Assembly: GCA_964411925.1 (NCBI GenBank)
Contig: CAYPNI010000024.1
Coordinates: 1 to 42,824, forward strand
Source of the DNA: VFKU01 sp964411925
GTDB taxonomy: Bacteria > Hydrogenedentota > Hydrogenedentia > Hydrogenedentales > GCA-2746185
Direction: 5' to 3'
DNA: 42,824 nucleotides
This document shows, piece after piece, positions 33,013 through 42,054 of the stretch. The position numbers and the translations under genes are program-made. Each line of letters starts with the position of its first letter. The first letter of the stretch is position 1. The notes below the pieces were generated by a model. The model ran no database searches and was not told the origin of the DNA. It saw only the letters and a list, made by a program, of their open reading frames with translations.

Positions 33013-35413
33013 TCGAACTCAACGCCATGGCGGCCTCGGCGACAAGCGGATGCAGCAGGCCGAGAATCGCCAGCGGCACGGCCACCAGGTTGTAGCCGAA
33101 GGCCCAGATCAGGTTCTGCTTGATCTTGTCGAACGTCGCATTTGACAGACCGATTGCGTCCACGAGCGTGTTCATGTCGCCCTGAACGAGCACCACGTCG
33201 GCCGACTCGATCGCGACGTCGGTGCCCGTGCCAATGGCGATGCCGATATCGGCCTGGGCGAGCGCGGCGGCGTCATTGATGCCGTCGCCCACCATCGCGA
33301 CGAAGCCAAATTCGCCCTGCACGTCCTTGATGGCGTCGGCCTTCTCGCCGGGCAGTACATTGGCGAGGACGCGGTCAATGCCCAGTTCGCCGGCGACCTT
33401 CCGCGCAGTGCGCTCGTTGTCGCCGGTGATCATAACGAGGCGGAGTCCATCGCCCCGCAGCGACTCGAGCGCGGCGGGTGCCTCGGGCTTGAGCGTGTCC
33501 GCGACCGCGACCGCGCCGAGGGCCTGGCCGTCTACGGCGACCAGAACAGCCGTGTAGCCCTGCAACTCGAATTCGTTGAGTTTGGATTCGAGCGCGCTCG
33601 TGTTGATGCCTTTCTCCCGGAGGAACGATTCTTTGCCGACGAACGCGCGTTGCCCGTTGACGAGCGCGGATACGCCCTTGCCCGCGACGGCATGGAAGTC
33701 CGTGGGGTCGTCGAGCGCGAGGCCGTGGTCCTTCGCCGCGTTCACGATCGCGCGCGCGATGGGATGTTCCGAGTGGCGCTCGACGGACGCGGCCATCTGC
33801 AACACGGCGGGTCCGGACGAGGCCTCCGCGGCGACCTCGACCACGGCGGGTTTGCCTTGCGTCAGCGTGCCCGTCTTGTCGAAACAAATCGCCTTGAGGT
33901 CGCGCATCGACTGAATCGCCTCGCCGTGGCGAACGAGAATGCCGCGAGTCGCGCCGACGCCTGTGCCGACCATGAGCGCGGTCGGTGTGGCGAGGCCCAT
34001 CGCGCAGGGGCACGCGATGACGAGAACGGACACAGCCGAGAACACGGCCAGCGAGAGGGCCGATGCCTCGGCGGGTACCCAGGGAAGATACGGCGAGGCG
34101 ACTGCCGCGAGCGCGCCCATCGCTCCGGGTGCGAAGAACCAGGCGAGAAACGTCGCGAGCGCGACGGCGAGGATGATCGGGACGAAGACGCCCGTGATGC
34201 GGTCGGCCAGCGCCTGGATCGGCACCTTGGCGGCCTGCGCCTCCTGCACGATCTGGATGACATGAGCGAGGAACGAGTCCGCGCCGACCTTCGTCGCGCG
34301 GACCTTGAGCACTCCCGTCGTGTTGAGCGTGCCGCCGATGACGTTGTCCCCGGGCGTCTTATCCACGGGCAGCGGCTCGCCCGTGGCCATGCTCTCATCG
34401 ACCGCGCTCTGGCCGCTCAGGACCTGCGCGTCCACGGGAATCTTCTCTCCGGGGCGGATGACGACCGTATCGCCGGGTTGCACCGCGTCGATGGGCACTT
34501 CGATCTCCTGGCCCATCTGCTCGACGCGGGCTGTCTTCGCGCCGAGCTCGAGCAGGCGCCGGATGGCCTGCGACGCGCGGCCGCGCGCGCGGGCTTCCAG
34601 GTAACGGCCGGTGAGGTGGAATGCCATGATCATCGCCGCGACGGCGGCGAAACTCTGGATCGGCATCCCCGCGAGCTTCATCGGGCCCGTGAGAAACGCC
34701 GCGCCCGTGCCGAGCGCGATGAGCGCGTCCATGTTCGGGCTGAGGTGGCGGCTCGTCTTCCAACCCTTGGCGAACGTCTCCGCGCCGGCGATGATGAGCA
34801 CCGGAAGCGCCAGTAGGACCTCTATCCAGTCGATGTACGGCGGCATCCAGACGTGCGTCATGTGCAGCGCCATCAGGATGGCGACCGGGCCCGTAAGCGC
34901 CCACGCGAGTAGAAACCGGCGGCGCGCGGTCTCCAGGTGCCGATCGGCGTCATCGGAAGGCGTAGCCGGGCCGGAGACGCGCACGACGTCCGCGCCGTAC
35001 CCCGCGCGCTTGACTGCGTCAACGAGCTGGTCGCGCGTCGCGTTGTCGGGGTCGAACGTGATCGTTGCGAGCTCGGTTACGAGATTGACCGACGCCGTGC
35101 TCACCCCCGGCACAGCCCGAAGAGCCTTCTCGACCGTGTTCACGCAGCTGGCGCAGGTCATTCCCGTGATTTTGAGTTCGGCGTCGGTCTGCGTTTTTTT
35201 GACGCCGTAGCCCGACTTGCGGACGACCTCCTCGAGTTCCTTCGGCGAGATTCGCGACGGCACGAACTCGACATGCGCGGTTTCTGTGGGCAGGCTGACG
35301 TTCACCTTGAGCACGCCGTCCGCGTGGGACAGCGCAGACTCGATCGTCCGTGCGCAGCCCGCGCAAGTCATGCCCTCGATGGGGAGGTTTATCTTTTCCG
35401 CGGTGGTGGGCAT
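32957..35413 (-). CDS. copA: Copper-exporting P1B-type ATPase
   Basis: The 818-residue membrane pump moves Cu(I) from cytoplasm to periplasm. Two heavy-metal-associated domains open the protein: GMTCAGC (Cys17, Cys20) and GMTCASC (Cys87, Cys90). Then come eight membrane helices, the actuator motif TGEP (344-347), the ion-site motif CPC (468-470) in helix 6, the phosphorylation motif DKTGT with Asp512, SEHP (548-551) in the nucleotide domain, and GDGINDAAALA. The combination is that of subgroup 1B-1 (copper). It is full length. In a cell with a CuA/CuB oxidase and SCO, it may serve copper homeostasis or oxidase metallation. It is convergent with the receiver-like gene. No copper-regulator binding site was evident upstream. 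Confidence 0.97.
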   Translation of the reverse strand: MPTTAEKINLPIEGMTCAGCARTIESALSHADGVLKVNVSLPTETAHVEFVPSRISPKELEEVVRKSGYGVKKTQTDAELKITGMTCASCVNTVEKALRAVPGVSTASVNLVTELATITFDPDNATRDQLVDAVKRAGYGADVVRVSGPATPSDDADRHLETARRRFLLAWALTGPVAILMALHMTHVWMPPYIDWIEVLLALPVLIIAGAETFAKGWKTSRHLSPNMDALIALGTGAAFLTGPMKLAGMPIQSFAAVAAMIMAFHLTGRYLEARARGRASQAIRRLLELGAKTARVEQMGQEIEVPIDAVQPGDTVVIRPGEKIPVDAQVLSGQSAVDESMATGEPLPVDKTPGDNVIGGTLNTTGVLKVRATKVGADSFLAHVIQIVQEAQAAKVPIQALADRITGVFVPIILAVALATFLAWFFAPGAMGALAAVASPYLPWVPAEASALSLAVFSAVSVLVIACPCAMGLATPTALMVGTGVGATRGILVRHGEAIQSMRDLKAICFDKTGTLTQGKPAVVEVAAEASSGPAVLQMAASVERHSEHPIARAIVNAAKDHGLALDDPTDFHAVAGKGVSALVNGQRAFVGKESFLREKGINTSALESKLNEFELQGYTAVLVAVDGQALGAVAVADTLKPEAPAALESLRGDGLRLVMITGDNERTARKVAGELGIDRVLANVLPGEKADAIKDVQGEFGFVAMVGDGINDAAALAQADIGIAIGTGTDVAIESADVVLVQGDMNTLVDAIGLSNATFDKIKQNLIWAFGYNLVAVPLAILGLLHPLVAEAAMALSSITVVSNSLRLRRFGRTKS

Positions 35414-35482
35414 GGTCCCGAGTATCCGAGTCGAACATCGTAGAACAAGCAGAAGTGCGATTACATTCCTTCGGAGAATCGC

Positions 35483-35512
35483 TCAGAGAACGGGGTCGTC
35501 GAGAACAATCAA
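35483..35512 (-). pseudogene. Possible 5' remnant of a VapC/PIN toxin gene
   Basis: Right at the antitoxin stop, a TTG overlapping it opens a frame that reads (M)IVLDDPVL and then hits TGA. PIN toxins usually begin M-I-V-L-D-x-x-V-L and overlap the antitoxin stop in just this way. Only nine codons are left, so chance cannot be excluded. Confidence 0.35.
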
Positions 35513-35739
35513 TGGGAGTCCCGCATCTCGCGAATGACATCCGCAGGCGACTGCTTTGGATTCACCCGGGGTCGACTGCCAATGCGCGCCAACATCTCGT
35601 CCAATGTTGGACGTTCGGCCAGGCGTGCGGCGTCGCGCAGCAGGTAGTCGGAAAGCGACATGCCGGCCATAGCCGCGCGGGCCTTGAGCTTTCGGTGCAG
35701 ATCGTCAGGGACGTTTCGAATCTGGATTTTTTTGGACAT
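35509..35739 (-). CDS. FitA/VapB-type ribbon-helix-helix antitoxin, orphan
   Basis: The 76-residue protein begins KKIQIRNVPDDLHRKLKARA, then MAGMSLSDYLLRDA, the ribbon-helix-helix DNA-binding fold of FitA-like antitoxins. The C-terminal part (PTLDEMLARIGSRP, then a DVIREMRDSH end) is the region that wraps the PIN toxin. No toxin gene follows: copA begins 95 bp downstream. It lies 15 bp after the DUF6504 gene on the same strand. It may now act only as a repressor, or pair with a toxin elsewhere. Confidence 0.85.
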   Translation of the reverse strand: MSKKIQIRNVPDDLHRKLKARAAMAGMSLSDYLLRDAARLAERPTLDEMLARIGSRPRVNPKQSPADVIREMRDSH

Positions 35740-35754
35740 GTGATTGGTATAGCT

Positions 35755-36108
35755 TCATGTGGTACGCGTGTCAATCTCGTCTGCACACGGAACCGGGCGC
35801 TCAACCGAATACAGCCACCAGCGCTTTTCCCGTTCGGACTTTGACCGCGCGCGCCGCTCGAAGTAGAGGTTCATGACGTCGCCGGAGGTGGTGCGGACGC
35901 GGAACCAATGCTTGCGGGCGTAGAGTTCACCCGAACCGTGCTTGCAGGGGCCGGTATCGCGGCGCCGATCGAGGACTTGGGCGACGGTGTATTCGGTATT
36001 GCGCCACGCGAAGCGGCGGGGAAGTGGCGGCTCGCCCACCGGCGTGTCGGCAAAATCGTAAGAGTCCGCCGCTGGGCGGATCGGCTCACTGACGAAACGA
36101 TCGGACAT
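35755..36108 (-). CDS. DUF6504 family protein
   Basis: I place the start at the ATG at 36108, because relatives begin M-S-x-R-F-x-S-E-P-I; a GTG at 36135 would add nine residues. The 117-residue protein has PLPRRFAWRNTEYTVAQVLD, GPCKHGSGELYARKHWFRVR, NLYFERRARSKSE and RWWLYSVE, all recalled as conserved in this small cytoplasmic family of unknown function. It is often found near DNA polymerase or repair genes elsewhere, but no such gene is present here. Confidence 0.72.
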   Translation of the reverse strand: MSDRFVSEPIRPAADSYDFADTPVGEPPLPRRFAWRNTEYTVAQVLDRRRDTGPCKHGSGELYARKHWFRVRTTSGDVMNLYFERRARSKSEREKRWWLYSVERPVPCADEIDTRTT

Positions 36109-36180
36109 GAGGTGAGAATAACAGAACCGCCGCACCGGGCCGGGATTCTTGGCCGCTGCGAACGGCGTAGCCCGACGAAA

Positions 36181-36468
36181 TCAGGGGCGTTGGCGTTCCG
36201 ATTCGCCGATTTTGGTCTCAAGGCGAACCAGCCGGAGCCGTTCGTTGATCTCAAGCAACTGACCGAAGACGACCATCAGAATGCTCAGTGTCACGATGGC
36301 CAGCGTAATGAGCACGACTTCAAACTCCGTTCGCGCAAGCGGTGCGATCTTGACTGCGCCGACCACAAGGACAAGTACGGCGAAGATGTACAGCAACAAC
36401 GAGGAGATCTTCGCATCAGTACGTTCCGAGCTGACGGGACGCGTAAACGCTTTGTGAAGGGAGTTCAT
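36181..36468 (-). CDS. Small two-helix membrane protein with charged C-terminus
   Basis: The 95-residue protein has two hydrophobic helices (about 22-43 and 49-70) and a C-terminal amphipathic, possibly coiled segment (LLEINERLRLVRLETKIGE). No family is recognised. It sits between the DUF6504 gene and the M20 dipeptidase gene on the same strand, with gaps of about 70 bp on both sides. The Leu-rich heptad-like tail suggests an oligomer. Confidence 0.6.
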   Translation of the reverse strand: MNSLHKAFTRPVSSERTDAKISSLLLYIFAVLVLVVGAVKIAPLARTEFEVVLITLAIVTLSILMVVFGQLLEINERLRLVRLETKIGESERQRP

Positions 36469-36540
36469 ATCGTCCGTCCTTGTGGTCTTGTCCGTTTGCC
36501 TTTGAGTGCTGCCTTGATGCGCCCGGCGTACCGAAATCGA

Positions 36541-38075
36541 TCATACACCCAGCTTCGTCAGAAAACGGATATACGTCTCGATGCCCCGGTAGAAATTGGG
36601 CAGGTATTGGCGCTCGTTCGGGCCGTGAATCCCGTCATCTGGCAGGCCGAAGCCGAGCATGATGGAGTCCACGCCGAGCTTTTCCTGCAACATGCCGACG
36701 ACGGGGACGCTGCCGCCTTCGCGAGTGAAGTGGACCTCCTTGCCGAACACTTCCTGAAGCGCGGCAACCGCGGCCTGCATGTATCTCGATTTGCGGTCCA
36801 TGATGGCGCCAGGGCCGCCACTGTGCATATGGAGTTTCCACTCGATACCCGCGGGGACATGCTTCGCGAGATAGGCGCGTAGCTGGCCCTCAATATCGCG
36901 CCAGTCCTGGTCCGCGACGAGGCGCGTCGAGATTTTCGCGTGGGCGAGCGCCGGCAGGACGGTTTTTGCGCCTTCCTCGGTGTAGCCGCCCCAGATGCCA
37001 TTCACTTCGAGCGTCGGCCGCGCGCCGACACGTTCGAGCGTTGTGAAGCCTTTCTCGCCATAGAACGACTTCGACCCGGTCATTTCTTTCCAGTGCGCAT
37101 CCGAGTAGGGGAGCTTTGCGAGCGCGGCGCNNNNNNNNNNNNNNNNNNNNNNNNNNNNNNNNNNNNNNNNNNNNNNNNNNNNNNNNNNNNNNNNNNNNNN
37201 NNNNNNNNNNNNNNNNNNNNNNNNNNNNNNCCGGTCATTTCTTTCCAGTGCGCATCCGAGTAGGGGAGCTTTGCGAGCGCGGCGCGTTCGTCGGGTTCGA
37301 GGTCGCGGACTTTGTCGTAGAACCCGGGCAACGTGACGCGGCCGTCCGCGTCGTGCATTCCAGCGATGAGGTCGCACAAGACGTGGATGGGATTGTGGAC
37401 GGAGCCACCGAAGCGCCCGGAGTGCAGGTCGCGGCCGGGGCCTTGCAGCTCGATCTCAAAGTACGCCAACCCGCGCAGTGAATACGTGATGCCCGGCTGG
37501 TCCTTGCCTTCGATGCACGCGTCGCAATTCAACACGACGTCGCACTTGAGCAGATCTCTGTGGGAATCGATAAAGTCCTCGAGGTTTTCCGAGCCGATTT
37601 CCTCCTCGCCCTCGATGAGATACTTGATGTTGACCGGGGGCGGCCCGCCGGCGGTAATGCTCTCTAACGCCTTTATCTGGGCGAAAATCTGGCCCTTCAT
37701 GTCCGACGCGCCGCGGGCGTACACGTAGTCGCCCTTGACGGTCGGTGTGAACGGGTCCGTGTCCCAGCCGTCCGCGACTACGGCAGGCTGCACGTCGTAG
37801 TGGCCATAGACGAGCACCGTCGGCTTGCCCGGCGCGCCCAGCCACTCGCCATAAATGATGGGGTGGCCGGGTGTCGGCATGATCTCGACCCGGGAAAGTT
37901 TCGCCGCGCGCAGTTGCGCGGCGACCCAGTCACCCGCGCGGGCGACGTCACCCTTGTGCGCGGAAGACGTCGAAATACTGGGGATGGCCAGGAGCTGCTT
38001 GTACTGATCGAGATGCGTCTGGCGCGCGGCCTTGGCGCGATCGATGGCGGCGGAGGGAGTAGGCGTTGTCGGCAT
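36541..38075 (-). CDS. M20 family dipeptidase, split only by an assembly gap
   Basis: Zinc-dependent peptidase. The N-terminal part (from 38075) has GHYDVQP, ASDMKGQ and the catalytic GEEEIGSEN, then LHSGRFGG. The C-terminal part (to 36541) has GGSVPVVGMLQEKLG and DDGIHGPNE with the last metal His. Between them are 100 N flanked by an identical 55 bp sequence on both sides. Removing the Ns and one copy (155 bp) leaves 1380 bp in one frame, coding for 459 residues, the usual size of CNDP-type M20 dipeptidases. So the gene is intact in the organism and the gap is artificial. Confidence 0.93.
37076..37130 (+). repeat. Left copy of contig-end duplication at the scaffold gap
   Basis: The 55 bp from CCGGTCATTTCTTTCCAGTG to GAGCGCGGCGC are exactly repeated at 37231-37285. 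This is a shared contig end, not a biological repeat. Confidence 0.95.
37131..37230. other. Scaffold gap of 100 N
   Basis: Exactly 100 undetermined bases, the standard placeholder for a gap of unknown size. The flanking duplication shows that the true gap is zero or negative. Confidence 1.
37231..37285 (+). repeat. Right copy of contig-end duplication at the scaffold gap
   Basis: Identical to 37076-37130; coding sequence of the dipeptidase. Confidence 0.95.
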
Positions 38076-38137
38076 GGGTTTTGAGGACTCCGGTTGCGAT
38101 TACGAGGACGTAAAGGAGGAGAAGTTTCTCGGCACGG

Positions 38138-38551
38138 CTAATAGATTTCCAGGCGCGCGGACGTGATCTGCGGTACCTCAGCGTTTTCTCTGACGGTCAG
38201 AGTCCAGACGGCGGTGCCCATCGCAGACCGAATCGCAATCTCCGCGGGGTTCGCACCTGAAATCGCTACGGCGTTGTCGAAATATCCGCGCGCCTTGGCC
38301 ACAGTGAGATATTCAGCGAGCTGGCCTCGTGCGGCCCATTGCGCCGATGAGAATTCGACGGCGATCAGGTTCACGGCGGCCGCGATATCCCCCTGCAGCA
38401 GCGCGTCCCTCCACCGGGAGGCTGTGTCAATCGTTGGAAGAGCGGGCTCGCGCTGGTCAGTGGTCGTTGCACAGCCGCTCGCGACGATGCATGCCGCGGC
38501 CATCAGCGGAATGCCGGCCACGGCGCGAAAGTGAGACAGAACGGAGCGCAT
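38138..38551 (-). CDS. Small lipoprotein of unknown function
   Basis: The ATG at 38551 is chosen because it begins directly with a lipoprotein signal: MRSVLSHFRAVAGIPLMAAA, then the lipobox ASGC with Cys27. The open frame extends 43 codons further 5' but without signal-like sequence. The mature part of about 110 residues is mixed helix and strand. WRDALLQGDIAAAVNLIAVEF suggests an NTF2- or SnoaL-like start, but no motif is decisive. It is transcribed away from the sigma factor gene at 38733. Confidence 0.7.
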   Translation of the reverse strand: MRSVLSHFRAVAGIPLMAAACIVASGCATTTDQREPALPTIDTASRWRDALLQGDIAAAVNLIAVEFSSAQWAARGQLAEYLTVAKARGYFDNAVAISGANPAEIAIRSAMGTAVWTLTVRENAEVPQITSARLEIY

Positions 38552-38672
38552 CGGTTCGACTCGGGGTTGAATTTCACTGGAGAAACGCAAACATATTACC
38601 CGAATCGGGGTTTGAATCAACCGAAACCCCGCGCTATCGTTGACGCATCCCGCGCGCAACGACTGGCGGCCG

Positions 38673-38700
38673 CGAACCACGCGGCGCGGCCGGTGTCTAA
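38673..38700 (+). promoter_or_regulatory. Candidate ECF-type promoter of the sigma/anti-sigma unit
   Basis: CGAACC (38673-38678), 16 bp, GTCTAA (38695-38700), 32 bp before the TTG start. The GAAC and GTCT elements with 16 bp spacing resemble ECF sigma promoters and would allow autoregulation. Confidence 0.4.
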
Positions 38701-38732
38701 GAGGGTGGATTCTGCGGGAATCGGAGTGCTCG

Positions 38733-39329
38733 TTGAACGTCGTTCAGGAGAACGATGCCTACTCGGATACGGCGCTGGTCGAGGACTGCCAGAATGGCAA
38801 CCCGGCCGCGTTCGACGAGCTGGTACGCCGGTACAAGGACCGCGTGTACAACGTGGTGTACCGGTTCCTCGGGAACCATGAGGACGCGCAGGACGTGTCG
38901 CAGGAGACCTTTCTGAAGGCATACCTCGGCATCCGGCAGTTCGAGGGCCGGTCCCGCGTCTACACCTGGCTGTTCAGCATCGCCGGCAATCTTGCGAGGA
39001 ACCGGCTGCGCGATATGGGCCGCCGCGGCAGGAACAAGGGTATATCGCTCGATGCGCGGCGCGACGATGGGACCGTGCGGGAATTTGTGGGCACGGGCGC
39101 GACGCCGGACGAGGCGGCGCGAGCGCAGGAGCTCGATCGGGTGCTGCAGGCAGCGCTGGACGAGTTGCCTGAGCACTACCGGCTGGTGTTTGTACTGAGG
39201 ACCTTCGAAAAGCTGAGCTACGACGAGATCGCGGACGCGGCCGGTTGCCCGAAAGGGACCGTGAAGTCGCGCCTGAACCAGGCGCGCAAGCAATTGCACG
39301 AGCGGCTCAAGGCCGCAGGGGTGTTCTGA
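38733..39329 (+). CDS. ECF-family RNA polymerase sigma factor (RpoE-like)
   Basis: The start is set at TTG 38733, with GGAG 6 bases upstream, giving 198 residues beginning LNVVQENDAYSD. The frame is open upstream but the sequence there is not sigma-like. Region 2 (about residues 28-95) holds AFDELVRRYKDRVYNVVYRF, DAQDVSQETFLKAY and the -10-reading FEGRSRVYTWLFSIAGN. Region 4 (about 140-190) holds LPEHYRLVFVLRTFEKLSYD and AAGCPKGTVKSRLNQARKQL. It directs RNA polymerase to stress or envelope genes. The anti-sigma factor follows 2 bp downstream. Confidence 0.94.
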   Translation: MNVVQENDAYSDTALVEDCQNGNPAAFDELVRRYKDRVYNVVYRFLGNHEDAQDVSQETFLKAYLGIRQFEGRSRVYTWLFSIAGNLARNRLRDMGRRGRNKGISLDARRDDGTVREFVGTGATPDEAARAQELDRVLQAALDELPEHYRLVFVLRTFEKLSYDEIADAAGCPKGTVKSRLNQARKQLHERLKAAGVF

Positions 39330-39331
39330 CG

Positions 39332-40453
39332 GTGACGGACACGGGGCGCTATAACGATTGCGCGGATGTGCGCGAGCAACTCTCCGCATATTTCGACGGG
39401 GAACTGTCGCCTGAAGACCGCGAGGCGATGGACGCGCATTTGCGCGACTGCGCTGAGTGCCTGCGAGAGCTGAATGCGCTCAAGCAAGTTGACGATGCCT
39501 ATGCAAAGCTGGGGCCCGCAGCCGCGCCCGAGGATTTTAACGCGCGCGTGCAGCAGGCGGTTAAGGGTGGGAAGACGGCCGAGTTTCCCCGGCGACGCGG
39601 CGTGCCCCATTGGGCCGGGCCGCTGGTCGCTGTTGCCGCGGCGGCGACGGTCGTGTTCACGGGTGTCGTTCTCCTGGAATGGCAACAGGGCGACCGCACG
39701 GACCTCGCGATGGCGCCCGCACAATCGACCGCGTTAGAGAAGACGGAGAGTGACGCGACATCGGCGGCCGGCGCGACCCCGAGCGGCGCATGGGAATCGT
39801 TCACGGCGACTACGCCGGCGGACCAGGTCGGCGCACCGCGGGCGGACGCCGCTCCGGACGACGCGCGGGGCCAGTGGAGCGATTTTGTCGGGCAGAATGA
39901 AGTGGGGGCGAAAGAGAAGCAGTCCGTGGGCGGCGTCGCTGGGGGCGGCCGTTCTCCGGAGGAGGAATTCAACGGACGCGCCGACGAGCGCGAGCTTCGC
40001 CAGGGTGTCGCGTCGCCGGCGCCAGTCGCCGCAGATTCGCCGCCGCCGGACGACGACGTTGCGGATCGCGCGGCGGTCCTGGGTGAGCCGCCGTCCACGT
40101 TGCCTGCCCCGCGCGCCGAAGCGCTCAAGGATGCGGCGAACGAATCCGAGCGGAATCGTACCGAAGCCAGGGCCCAGCTCGACAGCCAGGCGAATCGCGC
40201 GGCCGCGGCGGGCGAAGTCGTCCAGAGATCGATCTTGCGCAGTTTCAGGGTCGGCGCGGACGGGATCTGGTACGAATCGGGTTACAACGGCGAGGCGGCA
40301 ACGCCAATCGAGCGTGGATCGGATGCGCTGCGCGAGCTGATGAAGCGGTATCCGTCTTTCGACTGGAACAAATTGCTCGATCGCCGCGCCCGGCAGGTGT
40401 TCCAACTGGACGAAGCGTGGTACGACCTCGAGGCGGCGCCGGAACAGGAGTAA
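39332..40453 (+). CDS. Zinc-finger anti-sigma factor with long extracytoplasmic region
   Basis: The GTG at 39332, 2 bp after the sigma stop, gives 373 residues. The N-terminal ZAS domain has CADVREQLSAYFDGELSPED and the zinc motif H-x3-C-x2-C in HLRDCAEC, which binds the sigma factor. A membrane helix lies at about residues 93-115. The rest is outside: about 190 low-complexity residues rich in Ala, Pro, Asp and Glu, then a folded end (SFRVGADGIWYESGY, SFDWNKLLDRRARQVF) that may sense the signal. Translational coupling with the sigma gene supports a stoichiometric pair. Confidence 0.92.
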   Translation: MTDTGRYNDCADVREQLSAYFDGELSPEDREAMDAHLRDCAECLRELNALKQVDDAYAKLGPAAAPEDFNARVQQAVKGGKTAEFPRRRGVPHWAGPLVAVAAAATVVFTGVVLLEWQQGDRTDLAMAPAQSTALEKTESDATSAAGATPSGAWESFTATTPADQVGAPRADAAPDDARGQWSDFVGQNEVGAKEKQSVGGVAGGGRSPEEEFNGRADERELRQGVASPAPVAADSPPPDDDVADRAAVLGEPPSTLPAPRAEALKDAANESERNRTEARAQLDSQANRAAAAGEVVQRSILRSFRVGADGIWYESGYNGEAATPIERGSDALRELMKRYPSFDWNKLLDRRARQVFQLDEAWYDLEAAPEQE

Positions 40454-40558
40454 CACGTCCCGTTCGGCTGAGTTTAGTTGCCGTCGCGGTGCCGGGCGGC
40501 GGCCCGCCACACAATGAGCGTGCGTTGAATCCTGCTCAGGCCTGACACAACCATTCGA

Positions 40559-41872
40559 TCACGCCGCAACACCCTTGGCGATTTCACGCAGGCGTTCCCA
40601 GGTAAAAATGCCGGAACTGTGGCCGTCGTTCCACGCGATGGACACCGCGTAGTTTCCGAGCGTTCCGATCGACGTTGCCTGAATTCCCTGGGGGATCGTC
40701 GCGGGGTCGAGAATCTTCCTGCCTGAGAATTCCTCGATGCACGCGGCGCACTGGCACGCGGCGCGCACATCCCGGTTATTCAGGAGGTCCACCGAACCGT
40801 CGGGCCATTGGACGCGAATGTTGCGTTCGTCCGCGCTGACGACGGGCAGCGACTCGCGCTGCGCCCGGCGTTTGCCGACTGCGCGGTGCAGGTTCTCCGC
40901 AAGTTTCTTGAGCGGCTCGATGTCCGCGCCGGCATCCTTGTGGCTGAGGTCGGAGATCGACTCGATCATCGGGAATTCGGCGAGCGTATCCAGCCCGAAG
41001 CGCTCTTTCAGCGCCTGCGCGCTATGGCCGAAGAGGTAGTGTTTCTTGTCGCAATTGTCGCAGACGAAGTACGACATGTTTTCGACGATTCCGAGGACCG
41101 GCACGTTGACGCGCTCGAACATGAGGATGCCGCGCGCGACGTCCACGAGCGAGAGCGAATGCGGCGTCGTCACGATGATCGCGCCGTCGAGCGCAGCTTG
41201 TTGCACGAGGGTGAGCTGGATGTCGCCCGTGCCCGGCGGCATGTCGATGATCAGGTATTCGAGATCGCCCCAGTCGGTCTGGTGCAGGATTTGTTGCACG
41301 TAGCCGGAGACCATCGGGCCGCGCATCACCGCGGGCGAATCTCCCAGCACAAACCCAACAGACATGAGTTTGAGCCCGTCGACATTGAGCGGGATCAATA
41401 GATTATTGCGCATCATCAGTTCGGGTTGGCGCATGTTGAAGAGCGTGGGGACCGACGGACCGTAGATGTCCGTGTCGAGCAGCCCTACGCGCAGCCCCTC
41501 GCGTTGAAGCTGGCGCGCGAGCTGGGCCGCGATCGTCGATTTGCCGACGCCGCCCTTGCACGAAGATACGGCGAGCACGGTGTGGACGCGATGGAGTGTG
41601 TTGATGCCGAGCCCGGGTTGTTTTTTAGGCTGCATCGCCGACATGTTCACGCGCACGGACTCTACGCCGGGCAGCGCCCGCACCGCGCGTTCGCAGTCCG
41701 CCTTAAACTGTTCCTTGACCGGGCAGGCCGGCGTGGTGAGTTCGACAGTGAAACTGACCTCGCCGCCGCGCACTCGAAGATCCTTGATGAAACCGAGCGA
41801 GACGATGTCCCGTCCGAGATCGGGATCGACGATGTGACGCATTGAGTCCAATATCTGTTGATCGGAAACCAT
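40559..41872 (-). CDS. mrp: Mrp/ApbC-type iron-sulfur carrier ATPase fused to DUF971
   Basis: The start ATG at 41872 gives 437 residues and begins at the MIP18 domain; the frame is open 59 codons further 5' but not conserved-looking. Residues 1-80 are a MIP18/DUF59 domain with Cys50 in TTPACPVK. Residues 95-340 are the Mrp P-loop NTPase with SSCKGGVGKST (Cys105 to Thr114), DTDIYGPS, DMPPGTGD and the Fe-S binding Cys271-x-x-Cys274. Residues 345-437 are a DUF971 domain (NIRVQWPDGS, AACQCAAC, IAWNDGHSSGIFTWE). It loads iron-sulfur clusters onto apoproteins, useful for ActB-like clients. GGAGG lies 15 bases upstream of the ATG. Confidence 0.94.
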   Translation of the reverse strand: MVSDQQILDSMRHIVDPDLGRDIVSLGFIKDLRVRGGEVSFTVELTTPACPVKEQFKADCERAVRALPGVESVRVNMSAMQPKKQPGLGINTLHRVHTVLAVSSCKGGVGKSTIAAQLARQLQREGLRVGLLDTDIYGPSVPTLFNMRQPELMMRNNLLIPLNVDGLKLMSVGFVLGDSPAVMRGPMVSGYVQQILHQTDWGDLEYLIIDMPPGTGDIQLTLVQQAALDGAIIVTTPHSLSLVDVARGILMFERVNVPVLGIVENMSYFVCDNCDKKHYLFGHSAQALKERFGLDTLAEFPMIESISDLSHKDAGADIEPLKKLAENLHRAVGKRRAQRESLPVVSADERNIRVQWPDGSVDLLNNRDVRAACQCAACIEEFSGRKILDPATIPQGIQATSIGTLGNYAVSIAWNDGHSSGIFTWERLREIAKGVAA

Positions 41873-42054
41873 AAGACCCGAGCAATTCCTCCGGAAGTCG
41901 CGCCGCCGCGCCGGGAGCGGACGCAGACTCCTATTGTCGACGATTCGCGGCCCGTCCGCAAAGACGGCGGATTTCGCGGCCCTCATCGCGGCAAACTTGC
42001 GAAGCGCAATCGTCCCTGATAGTATGGCGGCCATCTTCGGGGGGCACACCAGCT

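Noticed and set aside
36541..38075. Two separate, truncated peptidase genes or an insertion in the dipeptidase
   Set aside because: The flanks of the N run are identical and the frame is restored by merging, so it is an assembly gap.
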